NCBI RefSeq assembly: GCF_918741275.1 | Contig: NZ_CAKKNA010000015.1 | Location: forward strand, 21,920-85,919 | Direction: 5' to 3' | Source of the DNA: Bacillus sp. CECT 9360 | GTDB taxonomy: Bacteria > Bacillota > Bacilli > Bacillales > DSM-1321 | DNA: 64,000 bases | Shown: piece after piece, positions 1 through 8,440 of the stretch | How the letters are laid out: the number at the start of each line of letters is the position of its first letter | How positions within the stretch are numbered: position 1 is the first letter of the stretch | Made by a program: the position numbers and the translations under genes | The notes under the pieces: generated by a model | Told to the model about the DNA's origin: nothing | Database searches by the model: none | The model's input: only the letters and a program-made list of their open reading frames with translations

Positions 1-20
1 ATAAGTTATGACTTCATAAT

Positions 21-67
21 AAAAACCCGCATCCTGATAGATTTTGTAAGATCAAGGATGCGGGTTC
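21..67 (-). terminator. Rho-independent terminator of the GNAT gene
   Basis: A 12-bp stem (AACCCGCATCCT at 24-35 paired with AGGATGCGGGTT at 55-66) is followed on the minus strand by a T-run. It lies directly downstream of the minus-strand acetyltransferase. Confidence 0.85.
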
Positions 68-90
68 TATGAATTAGGTTGCTACTATTG

Positions 91-756
91 TTATTTAAAT
101 GGATTCTTCCATTCCATCAGCGTGCCATAATTAAGTGATTCTTTATCTTTCAGGTAGTTTTCCAGAACGCCGACCGGCTTCCGGCCGCACTTTAATAAAA
201 AGGTGATCACCGGATCGTTCAGGTCGCCTGACAACACCTTCTGGACATATTGTTCGGGACTTAATTCCCGGGCGTAACGATGGTACCCCGGCATCCGTCC
301 GCCGCCGAGCAGACGGTCGAGCTTCTTTTCCACGACGATATGGCCCATGGACTGCATCATCTGCTTTGCGAGCCCGAATTTACGGTATTTCGGCTTGACA
401 CTGATATCCACGATATATAATGTATTCCCATTCGGATCATGATTCCGGATATACCCTCCATCGGTTATCTCTTCCCACGTATGAGCAGGATGGAGAGGAT
501 CAAAATCGACGCGTAGCCCTGTCAACGATCCGGCAAGTTCTCCATCAATCTCGATACACAAGGCCCCTTCCGGGAATAAGTCCACATGGTTTTGCAACTG
601 CTCCCGATTCCACCATAATTCCTCTGGGAAAGGCGGTGGAAAGCATTCCGCCTGAATCGCAATTAATTCATCAAAATCATCCTCGGTATAATTCCGGACG
701 ACAGACAATACAGGTATTTCATTATCAAATACAAACAGTTCATTGCGGTATGCCAT
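91..756 (-). CDS. GNAT family N-acetyltransferase
   Basis: A 221-residue protein with a GNAT fold. It has a beta-strand rich core ending in NTLYIVDISVKPKYRKFGLA, the acetyl-CoA pyrophosphate-binding loop (R-x-x-G-x-A type), followed by an amphipathic helix. The acceptor substrate is unknown. ATG at 756 is preferred because it sits 6 nt after AAGGGTG, whereas the GTG and ATG further upstream lie inside or against that site. It overlaps the stop of the carbon-nitrogen hydrolase upstream, so the two are translationally coupled. Bacillus YhcX carries the same two activities on one chain; here they are separate genes in the opposite order. That the two act in one pathway is inference. Confidence 0.88.
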   Translation of the reverse strand: MAYRNELFVFDNEIPVLSVVRNYTEDDFDELIAIQAECFPPPFPEELWWNREQLQNHVDLFPEGALCIEIDGELAGSLTGLRVDFDPLHPAHTWEEITDGGYIRNHDPNGNTLYIVDISVKPKYRKFGLAKQMMQSMGHIVVEKKLDRLLGGGRMPGYHRYARELSPEQYVQKVLSGDLNDPVITFLLKCGRKPVGVLENYLKDKESLNYGTLMEWKNPFK

Positions 757-761
757 AGCCA

Positions 762-1640
762 TCACCCTTCAATTGTTTCCGCTTTTTCCCAGTCAGGATA
801 TAGATCCGTTCTGCGGTCTCTCCATGTCGTAACCGAGCCTGCTTCTCGAACCTCGTACAATAAGCTCAAATCAAGATCTGCCGTAACAATCATATCGCTG
901 TTCAATTCTCCTTCCACCATAATGCCTTTAGGCGGGAAAGGAATGTCATTCGGTGTAATCACCGCGGCCTGGCCGAAATTAGCGCGCATGAAATCAACAG
1001 TCGGCAGCGAACCAATTGTACCGGTCGTTACTACGTAGACCTGGTTTTCAATTGCGCGAGCGTGACTCGTATAACGAACCCGGTGAAAACCATGGCGGTC
1101 ATCTGTGCAGGACGGACAGAAAATCACATCCGCCCCCTTTGCTTTGGCCATGCGCACGATTTCAGGAAATTCAATGTCATAGCAGGTTAAAATGGCAATC
1201 CTCCCTTTTTCCGTTTCAAAAATCGTAAAATCCTCGCCCGGCGACATATTCCATTCATCCACCTCGGTTGGCGTAATATGAAGCTTTGCTTGCTCGCCAA
1301 TCCTGCCGTCAGGATAGAATAAATGAGCAACATTATACAAGCGGCCTTCTCTCTGGACGACATGCGTCCCGCCTATAATATGCATGCCGGTTTCTTGAGC
1401 AAAGTTTGAAAACAATGTTCTGTATTGATCCGTAAATCCAGGAAGTTCATTGATGGTTAACCTCGTTCCCTGTTCACTGCCGATTGACAATAGCTGTGTC
1501 GTAAAGAACTCAGGAAATAAAACAAACTCAGAGCCATATTCCTGAGCTGTTTTAATATAATGTTCGCATTGGTTAGCAAACTCTTCAAATGATTGGATGG
1601 TGTGCAGATGGTATTGAACAGCAGAAACGCGGTATTTCAA
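762..1640 (-). CDS. Carbon-nitrogen hydrolase (nitrilase superfamily amidase)
   Basis: A 292-residue cytosolic hydrolase of the nitrilase superfamily, which cleaves non-peptide C-N bonds through a Glu-Lys-Cys triad. All three residues are visible: Glu44 in FPEFF, Lys119 in AKLHITP and Cys153 in LTCYDIEFPE. The start is TTG at 1640, well placed after AAGGGGGAG. The length is normal for a single-domain member. It is the first gene of a two-gene operon with the GNAT gene, whose start overlaps this stop codon. Substrate not determinable; the pairing resembles the fused YhcX protein of Bacillus (GNAT plus nitrilase domain). Confidence 0.92.
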   Translation of the reverse strand: MKYRVSAVQYHLHTIQSFEEFANQCEHYIKTAQEYGSEFVLFPEFFTTQLLSIGSEQGTRLTINELPGFTDQYRTLFSNFAQETGMHIIGGTHVVQREGRLYNVAHLFYPDGRIGEQAKLHITPTEVDEWNMSPGEDFTIFETEKGRIAILTCYDIEFPEIVRMAKAKGADVIFCPSCTDDRHGFHRVRYTSHARAIENQVYVVTTGTIGSLPTVDFMRANFGQAAVITPNDIPFPPKGIMVEGELNSDMIVTADLDLSLLYEVREAGSVTTWRDRRTDLYPDWEKAETIEG

Positions 1641-1814
1641 TGGAACTCCCCCTTTTTTATATAAAATTCCTTGTAAATTTTTCTCAGCTAAATATAAATA
1701 TATAACAAGATAGGATGGGTTTGTAAAGAGTTTGAGACTACTATTTTAAAGTATAGAGATTCCGCCGATTGAGCTCGGACACGGCAGGGCGTGAAGTCTC
1801 TTCCAGATTTACTA

Positions 1815-2113
1815 TCCGGAATTTTGATTTTGTTGCAGGTTTGACTCGTTTTGCTTCCAAAACACGGACTTTTGTTGCCGGAATTTCATTTTAGTTGCCG
1901 ATCCCCGGTTTTGTTGCCGAATCTGTCCGGTTTGTTGCTGGTATGACTCGTTTGTTGCCGAAACGCGGACTTTTGTTGCCGGAATTTCATTTTTGTTGCC
2001 GGTCCCCGGTTTTGTTGCGGAATCTGTCCGGTTTGTTGCCGGTTTGACTCGTTTTGTTGCCGAAACACGGACTTTTGTTGCCGGAATTTCATTTTTGTTG
2101 CCGGTCCCTTTTC
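1815..2113. repeat. Intergenic array A: ~20-bp units built on TTTTGTTGCCG
   Basis: Between the 3' end of the ABC exporter and the 5' region of the carbon-nitrogen hydrolase, the word TTTTGTTGCCG recurs about every 20 bp (roughly 14 times), each time followed by 8-10 variable bases. Five units form a 101-102 bp super-unit whose starts are visible at 1878, 1979 and 2081 (CCGGAATTTCAT), so there are about two and a half super-units. Two reading frames on the minus strand stay open through the array. They give only shifted repeats of the same peptide and no convincing gene. The array begins about 30 bp after the ABC stop codon, with no terminator hairpin between. Confidence 0.9.
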
Positions 2114-2145
2114 TCTGATAATAAGTTTTGCATACATGGTTCCCT

Positions 2146-3861
2146 TTAGCGTTGAAACTGAATGCGGTGCAGGTTGGCAAAGACTCCGCCCTGTTCAATC
2201 AATTCATCATGGCTTCCATCTTCGGCAATGCCTTCTTCTGTGACAACCACAATCCGGTCAGCGTTCCGGATCGTCGCCAGCCGGTGGGCAATCACGAGCG
2301 TCGTCCGGTTTTTAGCAAGCTCATTCAACGCATTCTGAATCACCATTTCTGTTTCGGTATCGAGTGCAGAAGTTGCTTCATCAAGGATGAGAATCGGAGG
2401 ATTTTTCAAGAACATTCTCGCAATAGCAATCCGTTGTTTTTGCCCGCCTGATAGTTTTAACCCTCTTTCACCGATTTGAGTTTCGTAGCCGTCCGGGAGC
2501 CCTTCGATGAATTTCTCCAGGTGCGCCTGTTTAGCTGCTTCCTCGATTTCTTCATCAGACGCATCCAGCATGCCATACGCAATATTTTCTTTAAGTGTAC
2601 CTGTAAACAAAAATACATCCTGCTGTACAATCCCGATTTGCGAACGCAGCGAATGCTTCGTCATATCGCGGATATCCAGGCCGTCGATGGTTATGCTGCC
2701 AGCCTCCACATCGTAAAAACGGGGAATCAATGAACAAATCGTTGTTTTTCCTGCACCGGATGGTCCTACGAAAGCAACTGTTTCACCCGCCTTGATCGAT
2801 AAATCAATTCCGGCCAGCACTTGCTTTTTATCGTTATAGCTGAAGCTGACATCGGTAAATCTTATGTCGCCGCGTAATGAGGCAATTTCAACGGCATCCT
2901 GTGAATCCTTAACATCCGGCTCAATATCAAGCATTTCTGTAAAACGTTTAAATCCGGCCATTCCCTTTGGATAGAGTTCCATTAGGGCGGCGATTTTATC
3001 GACTGGTTTAAATAGCACATTTACATAAAGCACAAACCCGACCAGTTCCCCGTATGACAGATGTTTGTTGTAGCTGAGCCAGGCACCGACGACCAAAACT
3101 GCTAACGTCATAAATCTGGTCATCATATAAATGCCGGATGCGCTGAATGACATCGTGCGGTATCCGAAGAGCTTGGCTTTACGGAATTTGCGATTGTTCT
3201 TTTCGAATCTGCTAATTTCATAGTTTTCATTTGTGAAAGACTGGACAACTCTCACACCCGACACGCTGTCTTCGACTCGGGCGTTGACATCGGCAATATC
3301 GCTGTACATCGCTTTCCAGGCCCTGTTCATGCGGATGTTGCTGAAAACGATAACCCAGACAAGGAAGGGGATGATGAGCATCGTTACAAGAGCCAGCTGT
3401 ACATTAATCGTCAGCATGATCCAAAAAACGCCGATAAAGGTCATCACGGCAATGAATACATCCTCGGGCCCATGATGTGCAAGCTCGCCGATATCGAACA
3501 GGTCATTCGTGATCCTGCTCATGATATGGCCTGTCTTCGTGTCGTCAAAAAATTTGAATGATTGCTTCTGTACATGCTGGAATAACTGCTGCCGCATATC
3601 GGTTTCTATATTGATGCCAAGCTTATGTCCCCAATAGTTTACGATATATTGCAGGAAAGTACTGAGCACATAGAGCAAAAGCAAGCCGATGCTTACCGAA
3701 ACAATTGCCGGCCAATCGTTTTGCGGCAGCAGGTCATCGATGAACCATTGAACCGCGAGCGGGAATCCCAATTCAAGCACGGCAACTATGACCGCGCTGC
3801 TGAAATCTAACATAAATAATTTCTTATGAGGCAGATAATATGAATAAAATCGGCGTAACAT
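2146..3861 (-). CDS. ABC exporter, fused permease and ATPase (multidrug/lipid type)
   Basis: A 571-residue half-transporter that would act as a dimer. Residues about 1-310 form the six-helix exporter membrane domain (first helix after MLRRFYSYYLPHKKLF). Residues about 330-571 form the ATPase, with Walker A GPSGAGKTT, the Q-loop region IGIVQQDVFLF, signature LSGGQKQRIAIARM, Walker B ILILDEATSALD and H-loop IAHR. ATG follows AAGGAG by 8 nt. Closest in style to Bacillus half-exporters such as YgaD, YknU or YfiB. Substrate cannot be told. It appears monocistronic and runs straight into array A. Confidence 0.93.
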   Translation of the reverse strand: MLRRFYSYYLPHKKLFMLDFSSAVIVAVLELGFPLAVQWFIDDLLPQNDWPAIVSVSIGLLLLYVLSTFLQYIVNYWGHKLGINIETDMRQQLFQHVQKQSFKFFDDTKTGHIMSRITNDLFDIGELAHHGPEDVFIAVMTFIGVFWIMLTINVQLALVTMLIIPFLVWVIVFSNIRMNRAWKAMYSDIADVNARVEDSVSGVRVVQSFTNENYEISRFEKNNRKFRKAKLFGYRTMSFSASGIYMMTRFMTLAVLVVGAWLSYNKHLSYGELVGFVLYVNVLFKPVDKIAALMELYPKGMAGFKRFTEMLDIEPDVKDSQDAVEIASLRGDIRFTDVSFSYNDKKQVLAGIDLSIKAGETVAFVGPSGAGKTTICSLIPRFYDVEAGSITIDGLDIRDMTKHSLRSQIGIVQQDVFLFTGTLKENIAYGMLDASDEEIEEAAKQAHLEKFIEGLPDGYETQIGERGLKLSGGQKQRIAIARMFLKNPPILILDEATSALDTETEMVIQNALNELAKNRTTLVIAHRLATIRNADRIVVVTEEGIAEDGSHDELIEQGGVFANLHRIQFQR

Positions 3862-4088
3862 CCAAACTACTCCTTTTGGAACAAATATAATAGGATTATA
3901 GTGTCAAAAGGAAAAGTTTTCAAGCAGATCCATTTTGAATTAACCATGAAGATACTATTGACAATCTGCTTGTCCTTGTTGATCATCCTGCTCAGGAATC
4001 CATGATTGGGACTCTTATAACAATGTCCACACTGCATCCCTCAAGACTATGAATTCACGATAACTGCCCTATAAATGAGTCAACGCAG

Positions 4089-4961
4089 CTAACTCGATAT
4101 TTTTCGCTTCACCACATTTATCGCATCAGACGAGTAAATGAGGATACTCACGCTTCCTCCTTGCTTTTTGGCCTGGATTAGTATGGGTTGGTTATACTCA
4201 TTTTTAAAACGAAAATCGGGACCATACCAGCTTACCGTTGCATCCCTCCCATTTGGCACATAAGGAACTCGCCTGCTATGCGAATAGCGCTCCACAATTT
4301 GCAGCCCCGCTCTGTCGATAGCATTAAATAAAGTGGAAGACACCTGGCAAATTCCACCGCCAATTCCTTCCGACAACTCTCCTTTTATGATAATCGGAGC
4401 ACGCAAATATCCTTTGCCAGATGTTCTGTTACCGACAACCTTGTTGAATGAGAACGTTTCACCTGGAAAAATGACATGATTGTTGATTGCTTCTATAGCA
4501 AGAGAAATATTTTGAGAGCGTTCTTTGTTGTTAGCATTAAAAAAGGTTACGTAATGACCAATTCGTTGGATACGGATGTTAGCAAGTAACTCGCTGTCAA
4601 CTTTTGGGTGAATCGTTAGCTTTGGCACTTCTATTGTATTTGGTCCGTTATCAAAAAAGTAGGTGTAAAACTGTTTTTCGAATTCTTCTTGATATAGCTT
4701 GATTCCTGTCCGCCCTGGTACAATTCTGCCATGATCATCAATTTGAGCATTTTTCGGTGCCTGGTATATTTGTCGCTTCAGTTTTTCGACAAGCTCATTA
4801 TATTTTTCTATATGAATCATTGGAACTCCGGGCATTGGGACAGCAATTTCAGCTCGGTTAACGTCAGCAATAGTCTGTCCATTTTCATTTATGGATAAGC
4901 TGTCAGGAATATGAACTTGCTGGGCAAATAGTAGAAGTACGACAAAGGATGTAAGCCTCAT
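4089..4961 (-). CDS. VanW family protein
   Basis: A 290-residue exported protein with an N-terminal signal peptide (RLTSFVVLLLFAQQ). The C-terminal half carries the VanW domain, seen as NNHVIFPGETFSFNKVVG, GGGICQVSSTLFNA and SHSRRVPYVPNGRDATVSW. VanW proteins occur in some glycopeptide-resistance clusters and widely in spore formers; their biochemical role is unsettled, and this is not evidence of resistance. ATG at 4961 is 9 nt after GGAGG; the ATG two codons upstream is too close to it. No partner gene is adjacent; the next gene downstream is the convergently placed, separate ABC exporter region. Confidence 0.9.
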   Translation of the reverse strand: MRLTSFVVLLLFAQQVHIPDSLSINENGQTIADVNRAEIAVPMPGVPMIHIEKYNELVEKLKRQIYQAPKNAQIDDHGRIVPGRTGIKLYQEEFEKQFYTYFFDNGPNTIEVPKLTIHPKVDSELLANIRIQRIGHYVTFFNANNKERSQNISLAIEAINNHVIFPGETFSFNKVVGNRTSGKGYLRAPIIIKGELSEGIGGGICQVSSTLFNAIDRAGLQIVERYSHSRRVPYVPNGRDATVSWYGPDFRFKNEYNQPILIQAKKQGGSVSILIYSSDAINVVKRKISS

Positions 4962-5061
4962 AAACATATTCCTCCCGATATCTCTCTAACGCAAAGGATC
5001 GTCAAGTGTTCTTATTTTAGTTCTTTATAGAGATTTTTTTGATCAATTAACCAGGCATCCG

Positions 5062-5861
5062 TTAAGCTTTCCCTGCGGACGATAAAATGGATAATCTTTG
5101 CTTCCTTGCGATTATCCATCGTAAAATAGGTGGCCTCGACAGGTATATCAACTTGTAATACCCTTTCGTATTTTTAAGAGGACGGTTCAAGTATCTTGTT
5201 ACACTAAAGTACTTCATGTTATTGGCAACTTTATTGATGCGATTTGGAGAGCCGAATTTCGAAACGATCGCATGTAAAATTTTAGTGTCGGTTTGATTAA
5301 TAGCAATTGCAAAAATATTGATGAGCTCATACGGCTCTGCTTCGTTTAAATATTCGTCAATCTTACCGGAAGCTTTCAAAATCATTAATTCATGGGCAAG
5401 ATCTGCACGTCCCGAACGATGTGTGGTGCTTCCAGAAAAATGAACACAGAAATGACCGGGAAAACCGTTATTGATTGAGCCAGCACCATGTGGCATCCCA
5501 TGCATAGATGCAGCAATCATTTGATCTTTGACCAATACGATAATGGCCTTTTCCAACTCCACCTGCCATTATAAATTTTCTTCATGATCGCAGTAACTTT
5601 TCTTGATAACGGTTGGGCGTCCAAATGCATCTTCCCAGCCCTTCGTTGAACCTTGAATTGCAGACCGGTTTCACTATCGATGATCGTGAATTTAGAATGA
5701 TTAGGGAGAAGTTCATTTACTTTTTCCCAAGATAACATTTCAATTTTATAACTGATTGGTCCATCTTCATCTTCTAGGTTAACCGCTGCTGTATGATGAT
5801 CGTTCATGAATAAAACGATAAATATAATGATTATTTTTTAAAATCTTGTATCGACGACCAT
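5062..5861 (-). pseudogene. Secreted Bacillus conserved hypothetical protein, broken twice
   Basis: Two overlapping reading frames (5517-5807 and 5062-5562) encode consecutive parts of one protein. In the first frame the sequence KIYNGRWSWKR stops matching; in the other AIIVLVKDQMIAASMHGMPH continues. One G is missing where aaaaggcc would need to be aaaagggcc (near 5542). An upstream ATG at 5861 has an ideal AAGGAG site 7 nt before it and is in frame with the first part, but codon 8 is TAA (5838-5840). Reading through that codon gives Lys, then IIIIFIVLF, a normal signal-peptide core. The restored gene would be 801 bp. Conserved-looking stretches are MHGMPHGAG and GHFCVHFSGSTTH, with a possible Cys/His active site. 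The function of this family is unknown to me. Confidence 0.8.
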
Positions 5862-6154
5862 TAGTTTTCTCCTTATTTTAAGGGCTAGTAGCCTTTTATC
5901 GTCTAAGCATCAGATTATTTTCATTAGCTGGAAACGCGGCCCGCTCTTTCTAATCGAAGTAATCAGGTTTGAATATGATGAAGTTAACAGAAACTGCGCA
6001 TTAGGGAACCTCACTCATTATGTATCTAAAGTAGTTTCACATGACATCTGAAATCCTTTTGATTAGTTTTAGCTTAACCATTGTCCAATATGAGCGTTTG
6101 CTCCAAAAAAAATAGACCCATCCATAAATGACTAGGTCCTGTCTATACTATTTT

Positions 6155-7459
6155 TTACAAATTATCATCATCATTTCCGTATCGCGTAAAAATGTTCTTT
6201 TCAACCAAAATATTATCCTTCATATACTCCCAATTTTGAGGGGAATTCAATCCGAGATGCCAGTAGGTGACGCCTAATAAACCGTAAGCGTCAACAAGCT
6301 GATATTTTCTTATGTAGCTTCGAATATCTTCAAGCCAGACAATGTGCTGGATTCGTTCCTGCCAATACTCATACCTGGGGGCGGCGGCATTCTCATCATA
6401 TATAATGACACTGCCTCGTGAAATAGCCTGGTTTTGGGCATTTAACACCGAAAGTGACCTTGCTGAACCGCTGGACCGTGGCCAATCATAGCCGTATAAG
6501 GGAAAGGCGGCCTGCATTTTTTTCGGGCTTATATTGGCCGTGGCATATCGGAGCACTTCTTCCACCCACCATATCGGTGAAACAGGATTTGGCGGTCCTG
6601 CTTGATACCCAAATTCAATCGTCATTACGGCCACGATATCGGCGACATTGCCGATGGCCCGATAATCATGTCCCCCTGCAAGCCGGTTTGCAGGATTATC
6701 GGCTGTTTTGGCGTGGACGCTTACATGTAGAACGAGCGATCCGAGCGCCATTTTTAAATCGCGCAAAAATTGGGTAAAATCATTTCGCCTTTCCGGAGGG
6801 ACAAACTCGAAATCAACCGAGGCACCTCCGTACCCTTTTTGTCTGACAAAATTAATAATGCTTTCGACAAGATTGCTTCGATAATTTTCACTTTCGAGCA
6901 CTCTGCCAACAAGCTCGGCGTTGAATTGTCCATTGCTTATATTCCGGATCATTAATAAAGGATTCACATTCAACTGTTTGCTGCGCGTTAAAAGCGGTTG
7001 GTCATTTCCTTCAAGATAAGCATATCCTTCAGTTGTAAAAGAATAAGCGGTTATTGCTAAATAAGTCAGTCGGTCTGCCTGTTGCTGCAGGTTGGTAAAA
7101 ACCGCTCCGCCAGTTGCAGGAAAGGCGAAAGCAAGCGATTGTATTCGCAAGAGATTAGGTGATGGAATCAAGATTTTCTGGCCAACCGTTAACCTATCAG
7201 GACTCACTCCCCTGTTTGCAGCAAGTATTCTTTGAACAGTAGTATTATATCTCTGCGAAATTTTCCAAAGGGTATCTCCTTGCTTTATGATATACAAGCG
7301 TTCCGCTCGTCTTCCATCTGGAATGTATAGCGCAAGGCCAGGAATAAGAGCAGTTGCTGAAACAAGCCCGTTCACTCTGATAAGTTCTGCAACGCTTATC
7401 CGATAAGAATTTGAAATGGCCCAAAGCGAATCACCGGCTTTAACAACATGGACAGACAT
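6155..7459 (-). CDS. sleL: Spore cortex-lytic N-acetylglucosaminidase, SleL/YaaH type
   Basis: A 434-residue protein with two N-terminal LysM domains (about 2-47 and 53-98, ending with the same YIP/LIPSP pattern) and a glycoside hydrolase 18 domain from about 110. SleL/YaaH enzymes cleave cortex fragments during germination. Family landmarks are VDFEFVPPERR, HVSVHAKT, RLAGGHDY and FPLYGYDWPRS. The GH18 signature D-x-x-D-x-D-x-E keeps only its last Asp and Glu (SVDFEF); the first two positions are Gly and Ser. There is no signal peptide, as usual for proteins deposited on the spore from the mother cell. A sigma-E-like promoter lies upstream at 7495-7524. Confidence 0.88.
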   Translation of the reverse strand: MSVHVVKAGDSLWAISNSYRISVAELIRVNGLVSATALIPGLALYIPDGRRAERLYIIKQGDTLWKISQRYNTTVQRILAANRGVSPDRLTVGQKILIPSPNLLRIQSLAFAFPATGGAVFTNLQQQADRLTYLAITAYSFTTEGYAYLEGNDQPLLTRSKQLNVNPLLMIRNISNGQFNAELVGRVLESENYRSNLVESIINFVRQKGYGGASVDFEFVPPERRNDFTQFLRDLKMALGSLVLHVSVHAKTADNPANRLAGGHDYRAIGNVADIVAVMTIEFGYQAGPPNPVSPIWWVEEVLRYATANISPKKMQAAFPLYGYDWPRSSGSARSLSVLNAQNQAISRGSVIIYDENAAAPRYEYWQERIQHIVWLEDIRSYIRKYQLVDAYGLLGVTYWHLGLNSPQNWEYMKDNILVEKNIFTRYGNDDDNL

Positions 7460-7494
7460 CTACACCCCGCCCTTCATTTATGTTCCTTGCTTAA

Positions 7495-7524
7495 AGCATA
7501 TGGGTGGAGGGAGAACATATATGT
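7495..7524 (-). promoter_or_regulatory. Sigma-E-like promoter of the sleL gene
   Basis: Minus strand: a -35-like ACATATA (7518-7524), 15 bp, then a -10-like CATATGCT (7495-7502), about 35 bp before the start codon. This approximates the mother-cell sigma-E pattern (kmATATT, 14-15 bp, CATACAnT). yaaH of B. subtilis is a sigma-E gene, which fits, but the -10 match is partial. Confidence 0.45.
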
Positions 7525-7544
7525 CTGTCCTATAAGATAAAATG

Positions 7545-8294
7545 CTATAGAAGTTCTTTTATATCATAAAACCTTCCGTTTTCAAGAACTTCTTGTTGAA
7601 GCAGATTTAGTAACTTTTCAGCCACAACCTGAGGAGTCCTTAACATTCCTTTGTCTTTATACGATTGAAAAGTGGTTGCATCGGCGAAATCCTTTTCATC
7701 CGCTGTACGAATATTTGCCTGCATTTCTGTATCCATGATACCAGGCGAGAATGAAACGATTGTGACAGGACTTTTTTCTTTTTGCTGCTCAAGACCGGCT
7801 GTACGGGTGAACATTTCAAGCGCCGCTTTTGTGCTGCAATAAGCCGACCATCCATGAATTGGTCGCAATGCCGCCCCAGAAGAAACGTTTACAATGATCT
7901 TTTTACCGTTGAAATCTTTCGTTCTTTCTATAAACGCATTCGAGAGCATGACCGGAGCTAAATAATTGACCTTCATGCTGATTTCCATTTTTTCCTGCTC
8001 CAGCTGGCCGACAGGCTTAATCGGTTCGATCACACCAGCATTATTGATAAGATACAGTTCATCCGTTTCGCCGATTTCTGTGAAGATTCTCTCAATTAAA
8101 GCAGGAAGCTCTTCAGTCTTGCTAAGATCCGCAGAAATGCTGCTTACCTTTATACCATGGTGCTTGGCTTTCTCGACTAGTTCTTCATTTGTTGAACGAG
8201 CCACTAAGATGCAATGATTCCCTTTTTGAAAACATTGTTCCGAAATAGCTTCCCCCAGCCCCTTTGAGGAACCTGTAATGATGTAAGTTTTCAA
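7545..8294 (-). CDS. SDR oxidoreductase, YueD / benzil reductase type
   Basis: A 249-residue short-chain dehydrogenase. The NADP-binding motif TGSSKGLG is at residues 7-14, NNAGV near 87, and the catalytic Ser-Tyr-Lys set is seen as VNVSSGAAL and YCSTKAA. Length and sequence style match Bacillus YueD, described as a benzil reductase forming (S)-benzoin. The physiological substrate is unknown. The start is TTG at 8294 after GGGAGGA. It appears to be a single-gene unit between sleL and dacC, all on the minus strand. Confidence 0.88.
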   Translation of the reverse strand: MKTYIITGSSKGLGEAISEQCFQKGNHCILVARSTNEELVEKAKHHGIKVSSISADLSKTEELPALIERIFTEIGETDELYLINNAGVIEPIKPVGQLEQEKMEISMKVNYLAPVMLSNAFIERTKDFNGKKIIVNVSSGAALRPIHGWSAYCSTKAALEMFTRTAGLEQQKEKSPVTIVSFSPGIMDTEMQANIRTADEKDFADATTFQSYKDKGMLRTPQVVAEKLLNLLQQEVLENGRFYDIKELL

Positions 8295-8440
8295 TTGTTT
8301 TCACTTCCTCCCTATGTCTTCATTCTTTTCAATAGTCACTTCTTCCAACCACCTATCCATTTTTAATCCGACAGTATCCATCTTTTATTAAAATGATTCG
8401 ACATAGTAGGAAGCGTTCTTTTAAAATTTATCCGTAAAAG

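Noticed and set aside
1812..2198. Coding gene for a repetitive Lys/Gln/Asn/Thr-rich protein (128 or 83 codons)
   Set aside because: The frames exist because the repeat has few stops; two different frames translate the same repeat, there is no good ribosome binding site, and other arrays behave alike.
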